Of a stretch of 64,000 bases of DNA, positions 7,571 through 16,235 are shown one piece after another (within the stretch, counting starts at the first letter, position 1; each line of letters opens with the position of its first letter). A program made the translations under genes and the position numbers. The stretch spans positions 1 to 64,000 of the forward strand of contig PCUU01000046.1 of assembly GCA_002786855.1 (NCBI GenBank), given 5' to 3'. The notes under the pieces are model-generated. The model was given only the letters and a program-made list of their open reading frames with translations, did not search any database and was not told the DNA's origin. The DNA is from Cytophagales bacterium CG12_big_fil_rev_8_21_14_0_65_40_12. Lineage in GTDB: Bacteria > Bacteroidota > Bacteroidia > Cytophagales > Cyclobacteriaceae.

Positions 7571-8823
7571 TATTTCTTACCTAAAACCCATTTCACCAAT
7601 GGGCCGATCGTTAGGCCTTGGCCAATAATGGAAAACACCACGATTATGTAAGTCACGGTAAGGAAAAGTTCACGCTCCATTTCTGGTTTAAGCGATAAGG
7701 CCAAGGCGATGGAAATCCCTCCACGAATACCGCCCCAAGTCATGATCAGGTTAGTTCTTGGTACGAAATCGAGTTTCTTTTTGAAAAGTGCCACAGGCCC
7801 TGCTAAGGCTAAATACCTGGCAATAAGCGAGATCGGAATCGCAATTAAACCAAAGGTGATGTATTCTCCATTGAAGGTGATGACGAGCAATTCTAAACCA
7901 ATCAAAACAAAGAGAATGGCGTTGAGCAGTACATCGAGCAGTTCCCAAAACTTATCTACATAGTTTTGGGTGGTGGCTGACCATGCAATTTTTGGCGACT
8001 TATTGCCAATAAAAATACCTGCTACCACTACGGCCAACGGCCCTGAAACATGGAGCAGATGCGCCAAGGCTGAAAGCCCCATTACCAAAGCCAAAGTAAT
8101 AATCACCTCGGTTTCGTAGTGGTCTATGGTCCTCATCAACTGGAATACAAGCCAACCGCCAATTAGGCCTAGGGCAATTCCACCGACAACTTCTTCAAAA
8201 AAGAGGAAGCTCACTTCCGATGCCTCAACTGAAGCCAAACCTTGTTCGGCAATTTTGTAAATCACCAAGAATACAACCACACCCACGCCATCGTTGAAAA
8301 GTGATTCTCCTACAATTTTGATCTCTAATTTTTTAGGGGCATTTGCTTCCTTCAAAATACCCAAAACAGCGATTGGATCGGTGGGTGAAATTAAAGCCCC
8401 AAATAGTAAACAATAGATATAGTCGATTTCATGGCCTACGGCCATGGCGACATAATACATCAGCGTTCCGATGATAAAAGTAGACACGACCACCCCCATG
8501 GTAGCGAATAGGGCGATGGGAGTTCTGTTCGCCTTAAGGGCATCGAGTTTGGTGTGGAGCGCACCAGCAAAGAGTAAAAAGCTCAGCATTATATCGAGCA
8601 GGGCAGTTTCGAAGTCTATGGAAGCGATAAGTATTTTGGCCTCATCCAGGATATAATGGTTGAAACTGCCAAGAATAGTCAGCACCAGCGTAAAGCAAAT
8701 GGCAATCAACATTAGCCCGATGGTGAAGGGCAGTTTTAAAAACTTGGTATTGATAAAGGCAAAAACTGCCGAAAGAACAATCAGGATGGTGATAATGCTG
8801 AAAACGCCCATTTTTCTTAACAA
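7570..8823 (-). CDS. CPA1-family Na+(K+)/H+ antiporter
   Basis: An inner-membrane cation/proton exchanger of 417 aa with about twelve hydrophobic segments filling the whole protein. The ion-binding motifs of NhaP/NHE-type CPA1 antiporters are visible: SPTDPIAVLGILK and GESLFNDGVGVVVF. The segment RTNLIMTWGGIRGGISIALAL near the C-terminus is also a family hallmark. The start could be the first ATG (8821-8823) or the one at 8811 (MGVFSIITILIVL). There is no cytoplasmic regulatory tail. A copy of the kinase 3' end lies 43 bases upstream of the start. Confidence 0.9.
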   Translation of the reverse strand: MLRKMGVFSIITILIVLSAVFAFINTKFLKLPFTIGLMLIAICFTLVLTILGSFNHYILDEAKILIASIDFETALLDIMLSFLLFAGALHTKLDALKANRTPIALFATMGVVVSTFIIGTLMYYVAMAVGHEIDYIYCLLFGALISPTDPIAVLGILKEANAPKKLEIKIVGESLFNDGVGVVVFLVIYKIAEQGLASVEASEVSFLFFEEVVGGIALGLIGGWLVFQLMRTIDHYETEVIITLALVMGLSALAHLLHVSGPLAVVVAGIFIGNKSPKIAWSATTQNYVDKFWELLDVLLNAILFVLIGLELLVITFNGEYITFGLIAIPISLIARYLALAGPVALFKKKLDFVPRTNLIMTWGGIRGGISIALALSLKPEMERELFLTVTYIIVVFSIIGQGLTIGPLVKWVLGKK

Positions 8824-8854
8824 TTTATTTCTGCGAAAATAGGCAATTTCAATT

Positions 8855-8899
8855 GAAGCAGTGGCGAATTTAACCTTTGAAAGACATTCGGAAACTTGC
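8855..8899. repeat. left direct repeat flanking the beta-propeller insertion
   Basis: This 45-bp segment matches 10839-10883 at 42 of 45 positions; the last 34 bases (8866-8899) are identical. The right copy contains the last codons and stop codon of the histidine kinase gene (minus strand, SFRMSFKG then TAA). The left copy is therefore a duplicated gene end with no gene attached. Confidence 0.85.
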
Positions 8900-9081
8900 C
8901 ATCCAAACTGTCTTAGGTACTGTCATAAAAAGCAAGTATATATTTTAGATTTTTATTAGATTCAAACTACCAAAAGAAGGCTTAGTTTCTTGGCCACAGT
9001 AAGTCGAATAATCTGAACTGAACAGTTCTTCCCTTTTCCAGAGCATGTCATAATTGAAGCTCTGCAATATGGTATTCCTGT

Positions 9082-10254
9082 TTACTTAAACCAATACCTT
9101 ATCAAAACTGGTGCAGAGTTAATGTCTAAGTCTTTTGCAAAATTCATGAAGTTTGATTGAATTTCTGGAGTTTTCCTTTTTTGCCTTTGATATGCATCAA
9201 GAATAATGTTTGAGTCTACCACCGTAGTAATTGAATTATGATCCAAATAATGTATAAAGAGAAAAGGAACACCTTCACTGCTGATATTCGATTTATTATC
9301 AACTGCTAAAGTTTGCCATGATTCATTTATTTTATTGTAAAACAAATAATTCTGCCCACTCAAATTAAAGCCCGTTATGAAAAACTTATCACTCTCGAAA
9401 AGCGAAGGCCTATGGTACATCTTATCAAAGTTAGTGTTCAAAACAGTCATAATATCCTCTATTTTATACTTGTTAATGTCAAGTAACTCACTTGGGAACG
9501 CCCTATTTCCAAACTCTAAAATCAATGTATCACTTATGATCCTTTCGGTAATTCCAAATATTGAGTCTGAGAACATTTTCGAGAACCATGTTCTTGATTT
9601 GTAATTTGTTAGATTATTGCTTTCTTGAATGAAAGGAATTTCTACATTGCTCCTTTCTAAAATGCAGATATTCTCTTTTGTTGTGAGATTGTAAAGAACC
9701 AAGTCGCATGCTACATTTTCTCCAAATGATGAATTCCCAGATTGTTTAGTGTACATTAAATACTCCTCATTACTTATCTTCACAAATTTATCGCAATTAA
9801 AAGGAAGACGTACTTCTTCCTTAAAAATTCCTCTCTGGTCATATTTTAAAATTTTATCAGTGGCATCCAAAATTTCTACACCAAACTCAGTTACAAGAAA
9901 ATCTACAGGTCTTTGGTATTCACCTGGCCCAGGCCCAGCATCATTAATTGAAAATTTGAAAGAACCACTGCTGTCGAAAACATACAATGATTGTGAATGA
10001 ACATAGTCAAAAGCGTAAATATCCGATTTATGAATGATTACCTTATCCACTGCACCTATAAATGTATTAGATGGCAATTGAAGTGATGTCCAACTAACCG
10101 AATCAAAAACAGATTCAAAATCCGAGGGATGGCTCAATTCAAAATCTATTTTAACTAATTTTGAATTTTGAATTCGCTCTGAACTTTTAGAGCAGGAAGC
10201 GAATAACGTCAGGAATACTACAAATGGAATAAGTACAGATCGGTTCATATTCAT
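9082..10254 (-). CDS. 6-bladed beta-propeller lipoprotein
   Basis: A 390-aa predicted outer-surface or periplasmic lipoprotein: an N-terminal hydrophobic segment ends in a lipobox with Cys21 (LFASC). The mature part resembles the 6-bladed beta-propeller (BF2867-like) family of Bacteroidota, with blade-like repeats such as KSDIYAFDYVHSQSLYVFDSSG, the conserved GPGPGEYQRPVDF turn, and VEILDATDKILKYDQRG. The function of the family is unknown. Family members are often encoded next to short exported peptides, and one lies just upstream here. Gene and peptide lie inside a block flanked by 45-bp direct repeats, so they look like an acquired unit. The codon use looks AT-rich compared with neighbours. 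Confidence 0.8.
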   Translation of the reverse strand: MNMNRSVLIPFVVFLTLFASCSKSSERIQNSKLVKIDFELSHPSDFESVFDSVSWTSLQLPSNTFIGAVDKVIIHKSDIYAFDYVHSQSLYVFDSSGSFKFSINDAGPGPGEYQRPVDFLVTEFGVEILDATDKILKYDQRGIFKEEVRLPFNCDKFVKISNEEYLMYTKQSGNSSFGENVACDLVLYNLTTKENICILERSNVEIPFIQESNNLTNYKSRTWFSKMFSDSIFGITERIISDTLILEFGNRAFPSELLDINKYKIEDIMTVLNTNFDKMYHRPSLFESDKFFITGFNLSGQNYLFYNKINESWQTLAVDNKSNISSEGVPFLFIHYLDHNSITTVVDSNIILDAYQRQKRKTPEIQSNFMNFAKDLDINSAPVLIRYWFK

Positions 10255-10314
10255 CTAAATAAAATTGGCTTTGCATAAAACAAAGCCATTAGTGATTAAA
10301 GAATTAAAAATCCA

Positions 10315-10551
10315 TTAAGGAGCTATAATGGGTTCACAAACCTCAGCACATGGTATTTGGTCACTAACTCCGCAAATAGTACCGCCATCGAAATCACATT
10401 TCAGCACCCAAACAAAACACCCTGGATAATTGGTGTATTGACCACAATAATCTAAAGTTCTGTAGTAAGTTGTGGCATTCAAACCAAATGGTAAGGAGGT
10501 CAGTGTTATTAGACCACCGACTAGCATCGCAGTTTTAAATAATTTTCTCAT
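10315..10551 (-). CDS. short exported Cys-rich peptide next to the beta-propeller gene
   Basis: A 78-aa protein if the start is the ATG at 10551 (MRKLFKTAMLVGG). The upstream in-frame extension to 10677 looks like AT-rich leader and is not supported. Residues 1-26 form a signal peptide with likely cleavage after LNA. The mature part of about 50 residues has six cysteines (DYC, GCF, KCD, ICG, PCA, VCE), which suggests disulfides. Its position directly upstream of a 6-bladed propeller lipoprotein mirrors the NVEALA-peptide/propeller pairs of Bacteroides, but no NVEALA motif is present. It may be a peptide ligand or substrate of the propeller protein; this is inference. Confidence 0.6.
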   Translation of the reverse strand: MRKLFKTAMLVGGLITLTSLPFGLNATTYYRTLDYCGQYTNYPGCFVWVLKCDFDGGTICGVSDQIPCAEVCEPIIAP

Positions 10552-10853
10552 ATTGCACATTTTTAACATTAAAAGATATGTGAATGTAATAAAGATAATT
10601 TTTAATACCAAACGCAAATTTACATTCATCGGAACTTCCATAATTCGTCTTAACCCATCATTGACACAATTGACCATGTCCTCATCGAACCAATATGAGC
10701 CGTCTTTTGTAGATCAGCCGTCCGACTGGGTTTTTAGCAGCTCAAGGGACTATGAAGATCAAAAAAGCCCTATTCAAATAAATTTTCTTTATTAGGCAGT
10801 AGTTGGTCTTAGCGTCTCGCTAAGACCAGAGATAAGTGGAAGCCGTGTTGAAT
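10552..10853. other. gene-poor part of the insertion, with a perfect hairpin
   Basis: The stretch is AT-rich near the peptide gene. A 39-codon open frame on + (10676-10795, starting MSSSNQYEPSF) is protein-like but too short and unrecognised. A perfect 10-bp hairpin GGTCTTAGCG (10805-10814), loop TCT, CGCTAAGACC (10818-10827) lies just inside the right direct repeat. It is also downstream of the kinase gene on the minus strand. It has no T-run, so it could mark the end of the inserted unit rather than a terminator. Confidence 0.4.
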
Positions 10854-10883
10854 TTAACCTTTGAAAGACATTCGGAAACTTGC
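10839..10883. repeat. right direct repeat, the kinase 3' end
   Basis: Matches 8855-8899 (42 of 45, with a perfect 34-bp core at 10850-10883). This copy is the functional one, holding the last codons and TAA stop of the sensor kinase gene. The segment between the two copies carries the propeller and peptide genes. Confidence 0.85.
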
Positions 10884-12209
10884 TCCTTTGTCCTTTTCGG
10901 ATTTGACGGTTAAGTCACCTCTGTGCTTTTTCATGATTTGTTTTGAAAGGCTCAGGCCAATTCCAGAACCATTTTCTTTGGTTGAAAAAAAGGGAATAAA
11001 AATTTGATCGATTTTACTCTCGTCAATGCCCGTTCCGTTGTCAGTAATTTCAATTACTTTTTCTGATTCGCGCGAATAGGCACTTATGGTGATCAATGGT
11101 TTTTCGGTGGTTTTTAGGGCATGTTTGGCATTGGTGATTAGATTGATGAGCACTTGCTCAATTAACTTCCTGTCAATGAACAGCTTGAATGAATTTTTGA
11201 GCCGAAGTTCTAGCGTGATTTGCTCTTTTTGAAGCTCTGGCGTCATGAGTTGTGCCATGTTTTCCAATAATTCTGTGGCCTCAACTTGCTCTTGGTCAAG
11301 ATTTTTGACTCGGGTCAGTTTTCTATAGTCTTCTACAAAATGAAGTAAACCTTCGCTTCTGCGCTGTATGGTTTCTAACGAAAAACGGAAGTCATCTAGG
11401 TCTTCTTCCGATAATTCTTGGGCCTTCTTTTCTTTGGTTTCATCCTGTTGCAGCATCATTCGCATGGTTTCTGTAAGCGAGGTAATCGGAGTTACCGAAT
11501 TCATGATTTCATGCGTCAGAATCCTTATCAACTTATGCCAAGCTTCAATTTCCTTTTGTTCGATTTCAGATTTAATGTTCTGGAATGTGATGATGGAATA
11601 CCGATAGTTTAATATTTTCAGGCGAGTAACATGTGCCGAAATTTGAAGCTTTTCTTCCTTGATATTCAATTCGATCAACTTGCGTTCATTGTCCTCCATT
11701 TCAGAGAACTCTCTGGCAAAATCAGGACTGAATTGCACGAACTGTTTCCAATAGTTAGGGGCTGGAATGCTCAAAAGCTGCTGGGCACTTTTGTTCATTA
11801 ATTCAATTTGGTGCTCTTCTTTAATAGCGATAATCCCAACATTGATATTGTCGACAATTACTTTAAGGAATTTGAATTGGGCTTCTTTCTCAACGGATAC
11901 CTTTTTGAAGGCTTCAATAATTTCAACAAAAGCATTCTGCAATTCTTGAAATGACTTGCCGTGTTTTTTGCCTTTAAATGAGATGGAAAAATCGGAATAG
12001 CGAATGGCCAGCAATAGTTTAGCAAGCTCTCGGTTGGTAAACGTAATAAATCGAATCAGTTCCGCGATCTGAATTACGATGATCGAAAGGAGGATAATTT
12101 GGTTGAAGAATAACTCGGTTTTCGCAAAAATAAAGGCCAAAGCAGTCATGCTCAGCATCAGCAAAGTGACGCGTAGAATGACTAGCAAGGCGAATCTTTT
12201 TGAAACCAT
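10854..12209 (-). CDS. membrane sensor histidine kinase, NtrB-like
   Basis: A 451-aa kinase with two N-terminal membrane segments (about residues 9-29 and 37-56) and almost no periplasmic loop. A HAMP-like/linker region and a PAS-like domain follow (about 110-215). The phospho-acceptor is His233 in THEIMNSVTP. Then come the N-box NLITNAKHAL, the G1 box DNGTGID, and the G2 box GSGIGLSLSKQ. This is the NtrB/ZraS-like class that pairs with sigma54 activators. It lies 69 bases downstream of the NtrC-like regulator on the same strand, so it is very probably its cognate kinase. The signal is unknown. Its 3' end is duplicated at 8855-8899. Confidence 0.92.
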   Translation of the reverse strand: MVSKRFALLVILRVTLLMLSMTALAFIFAKTELFFNQIILLSIIVIQIAELIRFITFTNRELAKLLLAIRYSDFSISFKGKKHGKSFQELQNAFVEIIEAFKKVSVEKEAQFKFLKVIVDNINVGIIAIKEEHQIELMNKSAQQLLSIPAPNYWKQFVQFSPDFAREFSEMEDNERKLIELNIKEEKLQISAHVTRLKILNYRYSIITFQNIKSEIEQKEIEAWHKLIRILTHEIMNSVTPITSLTETMRMMLQQDETKEKKAQELSEEDLDDFRFSLETIQRRSEGLLHFVEDYRKLTRVKNLDQEQVEATELLENMAQLMTPELQKEQITLELRLKNSFKLFIDRKLIEQVLINLITNAKHALKTTEKPLITISAYSRESEKVIEITDNGTGIDESKIDQIFIPFFSTKENGSGIGLSLSKQIMKKHRGDLTVKSEKDKGASFRMSFKG

Positions 12210-12221
12210 TATTTTCTGGTA

Positions 12222-12284
12222 CTTAGTATTGAGTCTTTAGTATTGAGACCTCCAACTTCGGTCTTCGGTCTTCGGACTTCACAA
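12222..12284. repeat. degenerate 7-bp tandem repeat between regulator and kinase genes
   Basis: Nine heptamers in register: cttagta, ttgagtc, tttagta, ttgagac, ctccaac, ttcggtc, ttcggtc, ttcggac, ttcacaa. The last unit contains the stop codon of the NtrC-like gene. The CTTCGGT family recurs at 57229, 58591 and 60123. Confidence 0.6.
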
Positions 12285-13652
12285 CCCATATTTCTGCAAT
12301 CTTCTATAAAGCGCTAATCTGTCTAAACCTAAGTCCTTAGCCGCGCGCGTTACGTTGCCGTTGTGCTTGTCTAGCGCTTTTAGAATTAGCCTTTTTTCCA
12401 TTTCCGATAAATCAAGAATATCTTCCTCCAATCGTTTTGATGCCCTGTTAGGTTGAAGCACAAAGTCATCCGCTGTCAACTTATTGCCATCGGCAAGAAT
12501 GATGGCGCGTTCGATGGCATGCTGCAACTCACGAATATTCCCAGGCCAGTGATATTTTTTAAGTTTAGCAACGGTGTTCTGGTCAATGCTGATTTTCGGC
12601 TTTTGGTATTTCTTGCCATACATTTGGATAAAGTGATTGACGAGAATATCCATGTCCTCAATACGCTCTGCCAATGCCGGCATTCTTAATTCAACAGTGT
12701 TGATTCTGTAGAGTAGATCTTGTCTGAAAGTGCCTTCTTTCACCATTTCATAAAGCGGCATGTTAGTCGCACAGATTAGCCTAATGTCTAAGGGAATTTC
12801 TTTACCAGAACCCACTCTGCTTACTTTGCGTTGCTGCAATACGGTAAGGAGTTTTCCTTGCAATGGGAGGGAAAGGTTACCGATTTCATCCAGAAAAATG
12901 GTACCGCCTTTGGCCAGCTCAAACCGCCCTGGCTTATCTTCCTTAGCATCGGTAAAAGCACCACGTACGTGACCAAACAGTTCACTCTCGAAAAGTGATT
13001 CACTGATGGAGCCTAAATCTACATTGATAAAAACCTGATTTTTCCGAAGCGATTGCCTGTGCAAAGCCCTGGCCGCTAACTCCTTGCCTGTTCCATTTTC
13101 ACCTAAAATCAAAACATTCGCATCAGTTGGGCCTACTTTTTCAATTAGTGAAAACACTTTTTGGATAGGAAGCGATTCACCAATGAAGTTCTCAAATTTT
13201 TGATCTAGATCGCCAGAGAGTGTTTTTTGAGTGCTTTTCAATCTGTCAACCTCTAATTTGCTTTGGCGAAGTTGCAAGGCTGATTGAATGGTGCCAAACA
13301 GCTTTTCGTTTTTCCATGGTTTGGGCAAGAAGTCCGTAGCACCGGTCTTAACGGCTTTTACCGCCAAATCAAATTCACCATATGCCGTGATCAGAATAAC
13401 AATGCAGTTCGGGTCGATAGTAAGAATATTACTCAACCATTTAAGTCCTTCTTCACCTTCGTTATCACCCTTTTTGAAATTCATGTCCAAAAGCACAACA
13501 TCAAATGATTCCCTTTCAAAATGAATAGGAATCTGTTCCGGATTATTCTCAATTTGGACTAAGGTAAATTGTTGTTTCAAATACATGCGTGCTGTGTTGA
13601 GCACGTCCATGTCATCATCAACTACCAGAATTTTAGCTTCAATCTTGCTCAT
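12279..13652 (-). CDS. sigma54-dependent response regulator, NtrC-like
   Basis: A transcription activator of 457 aa from the ATG at 13652 (MSKIEAKILVVDDD). A longer frame to 13697 would run through the upstream direct repeats and is rejected. Domains: receiver (1-125) with Asp12-14 and phospho-acceptor Asp56; AAA+ domain with Walker A GENGTGKE, the sigma54-contact loop GAFTDA, and Walker B GTIFLDEIG; then a Fis-type helix-turn-helix at the C-terminus (NVTRAAKDLGLDRLALYRRLQ). Its kinase follows on the same strand. Two direct repeats (13661-13702) begin 8 bases upstream of its start and precede a sigma54-like promoter facing the other way, so it likely controls the divergent permease and perhaps itself. 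Confidence 0.95.
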   Translation of the reverse strand: MSKIEAKILVVDDDMDVLNTARMYLKQQFTLVQIENNPEQIPIHFERESFDVVLLDMNFKKGDNEGEEGLKWLSNILTIDPNCIVILITAYGEFDLAVKAVKTGATDFLPKPWKNEKLFGTIQSALQLRQSKLEVDRLKSTQKTLSGDLDQKFENFIGESLPIQKVFSLIEKVGPTDANVLILGENGTGKELAARALHRQSLRKNQVFINVDLGSISESLFESELFGHVRGAFTDAKEDKPGRFELAKGGTIFLDEIGNLSLPLQGKLLTVLQQRKVSRVGSGKEIPLDIRLICATNMPLYEMVKEGTFRQDLLYRINTVELRMPALAERIEDMDILVNHFIQMYGKKYQKPKISIDQNTVAKLKKYHWPGNIRELQHAIERAIILADGNKLTADDFVLQPNRASKRLEEDILDLSEMEKRLILKALDKHNGNVTRAAKDLGLDRLALYRRLQKYGL

Positions 13653-13660
13653 GTGAAAAC

Positions 13661-13702
13661 TGTATCGAAAACAAACACTTAAATGTATCGAAAACAAACG
13701 AT
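13661..13702 (+). promoter_or_regulatory. twin activator-site candidates upstream of the 13809 permease
   Basis: Two direct repeats: TGTATCGAAAACAAACACTT at 13661-13680 and TGTATCGAAAACAAACGAT at 13684-13702, with starts 23 bp apart. Each contains a TGT-N7-ACA dyad. A near-identical pair with the same 23-bp phase lies at 19020-19061. In both places the first repeat starts exactly 103 bp before the sigma54-like -24 element. These are probable enhancer sites for the NtrC-like regulator whose start lies 8 bases away on the other strand. Confidence 0.75.
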
Positions 13703-13763
13703 AATAAACTAATTTTCTAATCGAATTAATTGTAAGTAATAGATTTACAGTTGTTTATAAAGT

Positions 13764-13779
13764 TGGCAAGCTATTGGCA
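13764..13779 (+). promoter_or_regulatory. sigma54-type -24/-12 promoter for the 13809 permease
   Basis: TGGCAAGCTATTGGCA matches the sigma54 consensus TGGCACGNNNNTTGCA, with GG at -24 and GC at -12 in correct spacing. It ends 30 bases before the permease ATG. The upstream twin repeats and the neighbouring NtrC-like gene support the assignment. Confidence 0.75.
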
Positions 13780-13808
13780 ATACGGCTCAAGTTCTTACTG
13801 AAAAAAAT

Positions 13809-16235
13809 ATGTTCAAAAACTATATTATCACCGCCTTCAGAAACATCATTAGAAACAAGTCATACGCTATGATCAATGTTTTTGGTTTGGCCTTAGGGAT
13901 TAGCGCAGCATTGGTGCTTTTTAAGATCGTACTTTTCGAGAAGAGTTTTGATACCTATTTAACCAATTATGATCGACTCTATAGATTCACTAAAACTGTA
14001 GAAAGTCCTAATCTTATTGAAAAGGAAGGGGGGATTCAAAATCCTTTTACAGCCGCGTTTAAGACTGATTACCCTGATTTGGGCATACCTGTTCGAACAT
14101 TTTATATAGGAGAGAGTCAGTTGAGTGTACAAAATACCATTGGTGATTGGACACATTACGAACAGAAGAAGGGGATCGCTTTTGTAGACCCTGAATTCTT
14201 TAAGTTGTTTGACTATGAGTGGTTCATAGGTAATCCCGAAACGGCAGTGACTAAACCGAAGTCGGCAGTAATATCAGAATCCATAGCTGCCAAGTATTTT
14301 GGAATCACGGATGGAGGCTATGACAGGGCTCTGGGCAAAGAGTTAAAACTTAATGGTAAACTCGATGTGTTTGTAACAGGAGTTGTTTCCGATCCTCCTA
14401 AAAATGCCTCATTGCCATTTCAGGTAATGATCGAGTACGAAGCAATAGAAGCCATTTTCGATTTTTATCAACCCAATTCTTGGACTTCCACTTCCTCAAA
14501 TTCAAATGTCTTTTTTTTGTTGAACGAAAATGTAAGCGAGCAGCAAGTCTTGGATATTTTGCCCAAAATGGTTGAAAAGTATATTCCAGATGGAGAGAAT
14601 AAAACTGCTTTCGAGTTGCAGTCTTTGGCAGATATGCATTTTCAACCTGAATACAATACCTACGATGACTTGGCCAAATCAAAGGATTTTTTGACCGTGC
14701 CGATAGCCATTGGAATCTTTTTGATTTTAACGGCTTGTATTAATTTCATCAATTTATCTACTGCCTTGGCGATTAAGCGATCAAAAGAAGTAGGGATTCG
14801 CAAGGTTTTGGGAGGTGTAAAAGGCCAATTGATTTTTCAATTTTTGGGCGAAACATTCTTGATTACCTCGATTGCAGTATTGATTTCGCTAGGAGTAGCA
14901 GAATTGATCATGACGAACATGGAAAGTCTGGTGGGGTACAACCTTTCACTTGACTTGTTGAATGACGTCAGTTTACTTTTTATCGCAGTAGGAGTACTAC
15001 TCTCGGTCACTCTGCTTGCAGGGATGTATCCTTCACTTATTCTTTCTAGGCTAAAGCCAGTGGCTGTTTTGCATGGGAAAGGGCAGTCATCACTTTCTGG
15101 GAATATCAACACCCGCAGAGGTCTCGTGATTTTTCAATTCTTTATTTCCCAAGTGTTGGTCATTTGTACTTTGGTAGTAATTTCTCAAATGGAGTACTTC
15201 CAATCGCAAGAATTAGGATTCAGAAAATCATCCATCATTACATTTCCATTACCTACCAATGAAGCTGAAAAACTCAACGTCATTAAAAATGATTTGAAAA
15301 ATTATGCTGGTGTAGAAGTGGTGAGTTTTTCATTCGCCAGCCCACTTTCAGATAACAATATTGGATCTACCTTTAAATATGCACCTCTCGAAGCAGAAGG
15401 CAATTTCGAAGCTGCCTTTAAGATTATAGATGAAAACTATTTAGAACTCTATGGAATAGAATTACTGGCGGGACAAAATATTAGTGTGTCGGACACTACG
15501 CTCAAGGAAGCGCTGATTTCATTGCAAGTCATGAAATTAATGGGACTCACTGATCCAGAAGACGCGATTGGAAAAACGCTCGGCACAGGCTTTAATGGTG
15601 ATAAACGCATAGTTGGAGTGTTTAATGATTTCCATAATAAGAACTTAAAAGAGAAAATGGATCCGCTGATTATGGTCAAATATGCGGGTTATAACTACGA
15701 AGGAGCTTTAAGATTTGAAGGTGCTGAAAATGAAATGTCCGCATTGATTGCCGCCCTTGAAAAAACATGGACTGCCCAATATCCTGGCGTTCTTTTCGAT
15801 TATTCTTTGCTATCCGAAAAAATCTTGGAGAACTATAAAAAGGAGGCAGATATGCTCAAGTTGTTTCAGATTTTCTCTGGTGTTGCCATCTTCATTGGTT
15901 GCCTTGGATTGTACGGTTTGGTCTCTTTTATGGCCAATCAAAAAATGAAGGAAATTGGAATCAGGAAAGTGCTAGGTGCTACTGTCAATCAAATACTTGC
16001 CATTTTCTCTAAGGAACTGTTAATACTGATCTGTATCGCTTTCTTACTGGCAGCGCCACTTGGCTACTTTTTTATGCAAAAATGGCTCGATGGCTTTGAA
16101 TATCGAGTGAATTTAGGAATAACTGCGTTTGCCGCAGCTGCCGTTTTTACGCTGGTGATTGGCGCTGTTACAACTGGCTTAAGGTCATTGAAAGCTGCTA
16201 CTTCAAATCCTGTAGATTCATTGAGGAGCGAATAG
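13809..16235 (+). CDS. large FtsX-type ABC transporter permease (MacB-like), copy 1
   Basis: An 808-aa inner-membrane protein made of two fused FtsX/MacB-like units. Each has one membrane helix, a large periplasmic core and three helices: TM near 21-43, periplasmic region to about 280, TMs at about 285-405, TM at 430-450, a second periplasmic domain to about 675, and TMs at about 682-790. The cytoplasmic coupling motif appears in both halves (KEVGIRKVLGGVKGQ and KEIGIRKVLGATVNQ). Such permeases work with a LolD/MacB-type ATPase, which is not encoded nearby. Substrates of this Bacteroidota group are unknown; efflux or envelope stress roles are inferred. A sigma54-like promoter precedes it. Confidence 0.88.
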   Translation: MFKNYIITAFRNIIRNKSYAMINVFGLALGISAALVLFKIVLFEKSFDTYLTNYDRLYRFTKTVESPNLIEKEGGIQNPFTAAFKTDYPDLGIPVRTFYIGESQLSVQNTIGDWTHYEQKKGIAFVDPEFFKLFDYEWFIGNPETAVTKPKSAVISESIAAKYFGITDGGYDRALGKELKLNGKLDVFVTGVVSDPPKNASLPFQVMIEYEAIEAIFDFYQPNSWTSTSSNSNVFFLLNENVSEQQVLDILPKMVEKYIPDGENKTAFELQSLADMHFQPEYNTYDDLAKSKDFLTVPIAIGIFLILTACINFINLSTALAIKRSKEVGIRKVLGGVKGQLIFQFLGETFLITSIAVLISLGVAELIMTNMESLVGYNLSLDLLNDVSLLFIAVGVLLSVTLLAGMYPSLILSRLKPVAVLHGKGQSSLSGNINTRRGLVIFQFFISQVLVICTLVVISQMEYFQSQELGFRKSSIITFPLPTNEAEKLNVIKNDLKNYAGVEVVSFSFASPLSDNNIGSTFKYAPLEAEGNFEAAFKIIDENYLELYGIELLAGQNISVSDTTLKEALISLQVMKLMGLTDPEDAIGKTLGTGFNGDKRIVGVFNDFHNKNLKEKMDPLIMVKYAGYNYEGALRFEGAENEMSALIAALEKTWTAQYPGVLFDYSLLSEKILENYKKEADMLKLFQIFSGVAIFIGCLGLYGLVSFMANQKMKEIGIRKVLGATVNQILAIFSKELLILICIAFLLAAPLGYFFMQKWLDGFEYRVNLGITAFAAAAVFTLVIGAVTTGLRSLKAATSNPVDSLRSE

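Noticed and set aside
10552-10677. Upstream extension of the Cys-rich peptide frame (to 120 aa).
   Set aside because: It would put about 40 unrelated residues before a normal signal peptide; the ATG at 10551 fits an exported peptide.
10676-10795. 39-codon plus-strand frame starting MSSSNQYEPSF.
   Set aside because: It is protein-like in composition but too short, has no recognised relative and no clear start signal. It is noted only in the spacer entry.
13653-13697. Longer start for the NtrC-like regulator.
   Set aside because: The extension is a translation of the twin-repeat regulatory DNA.
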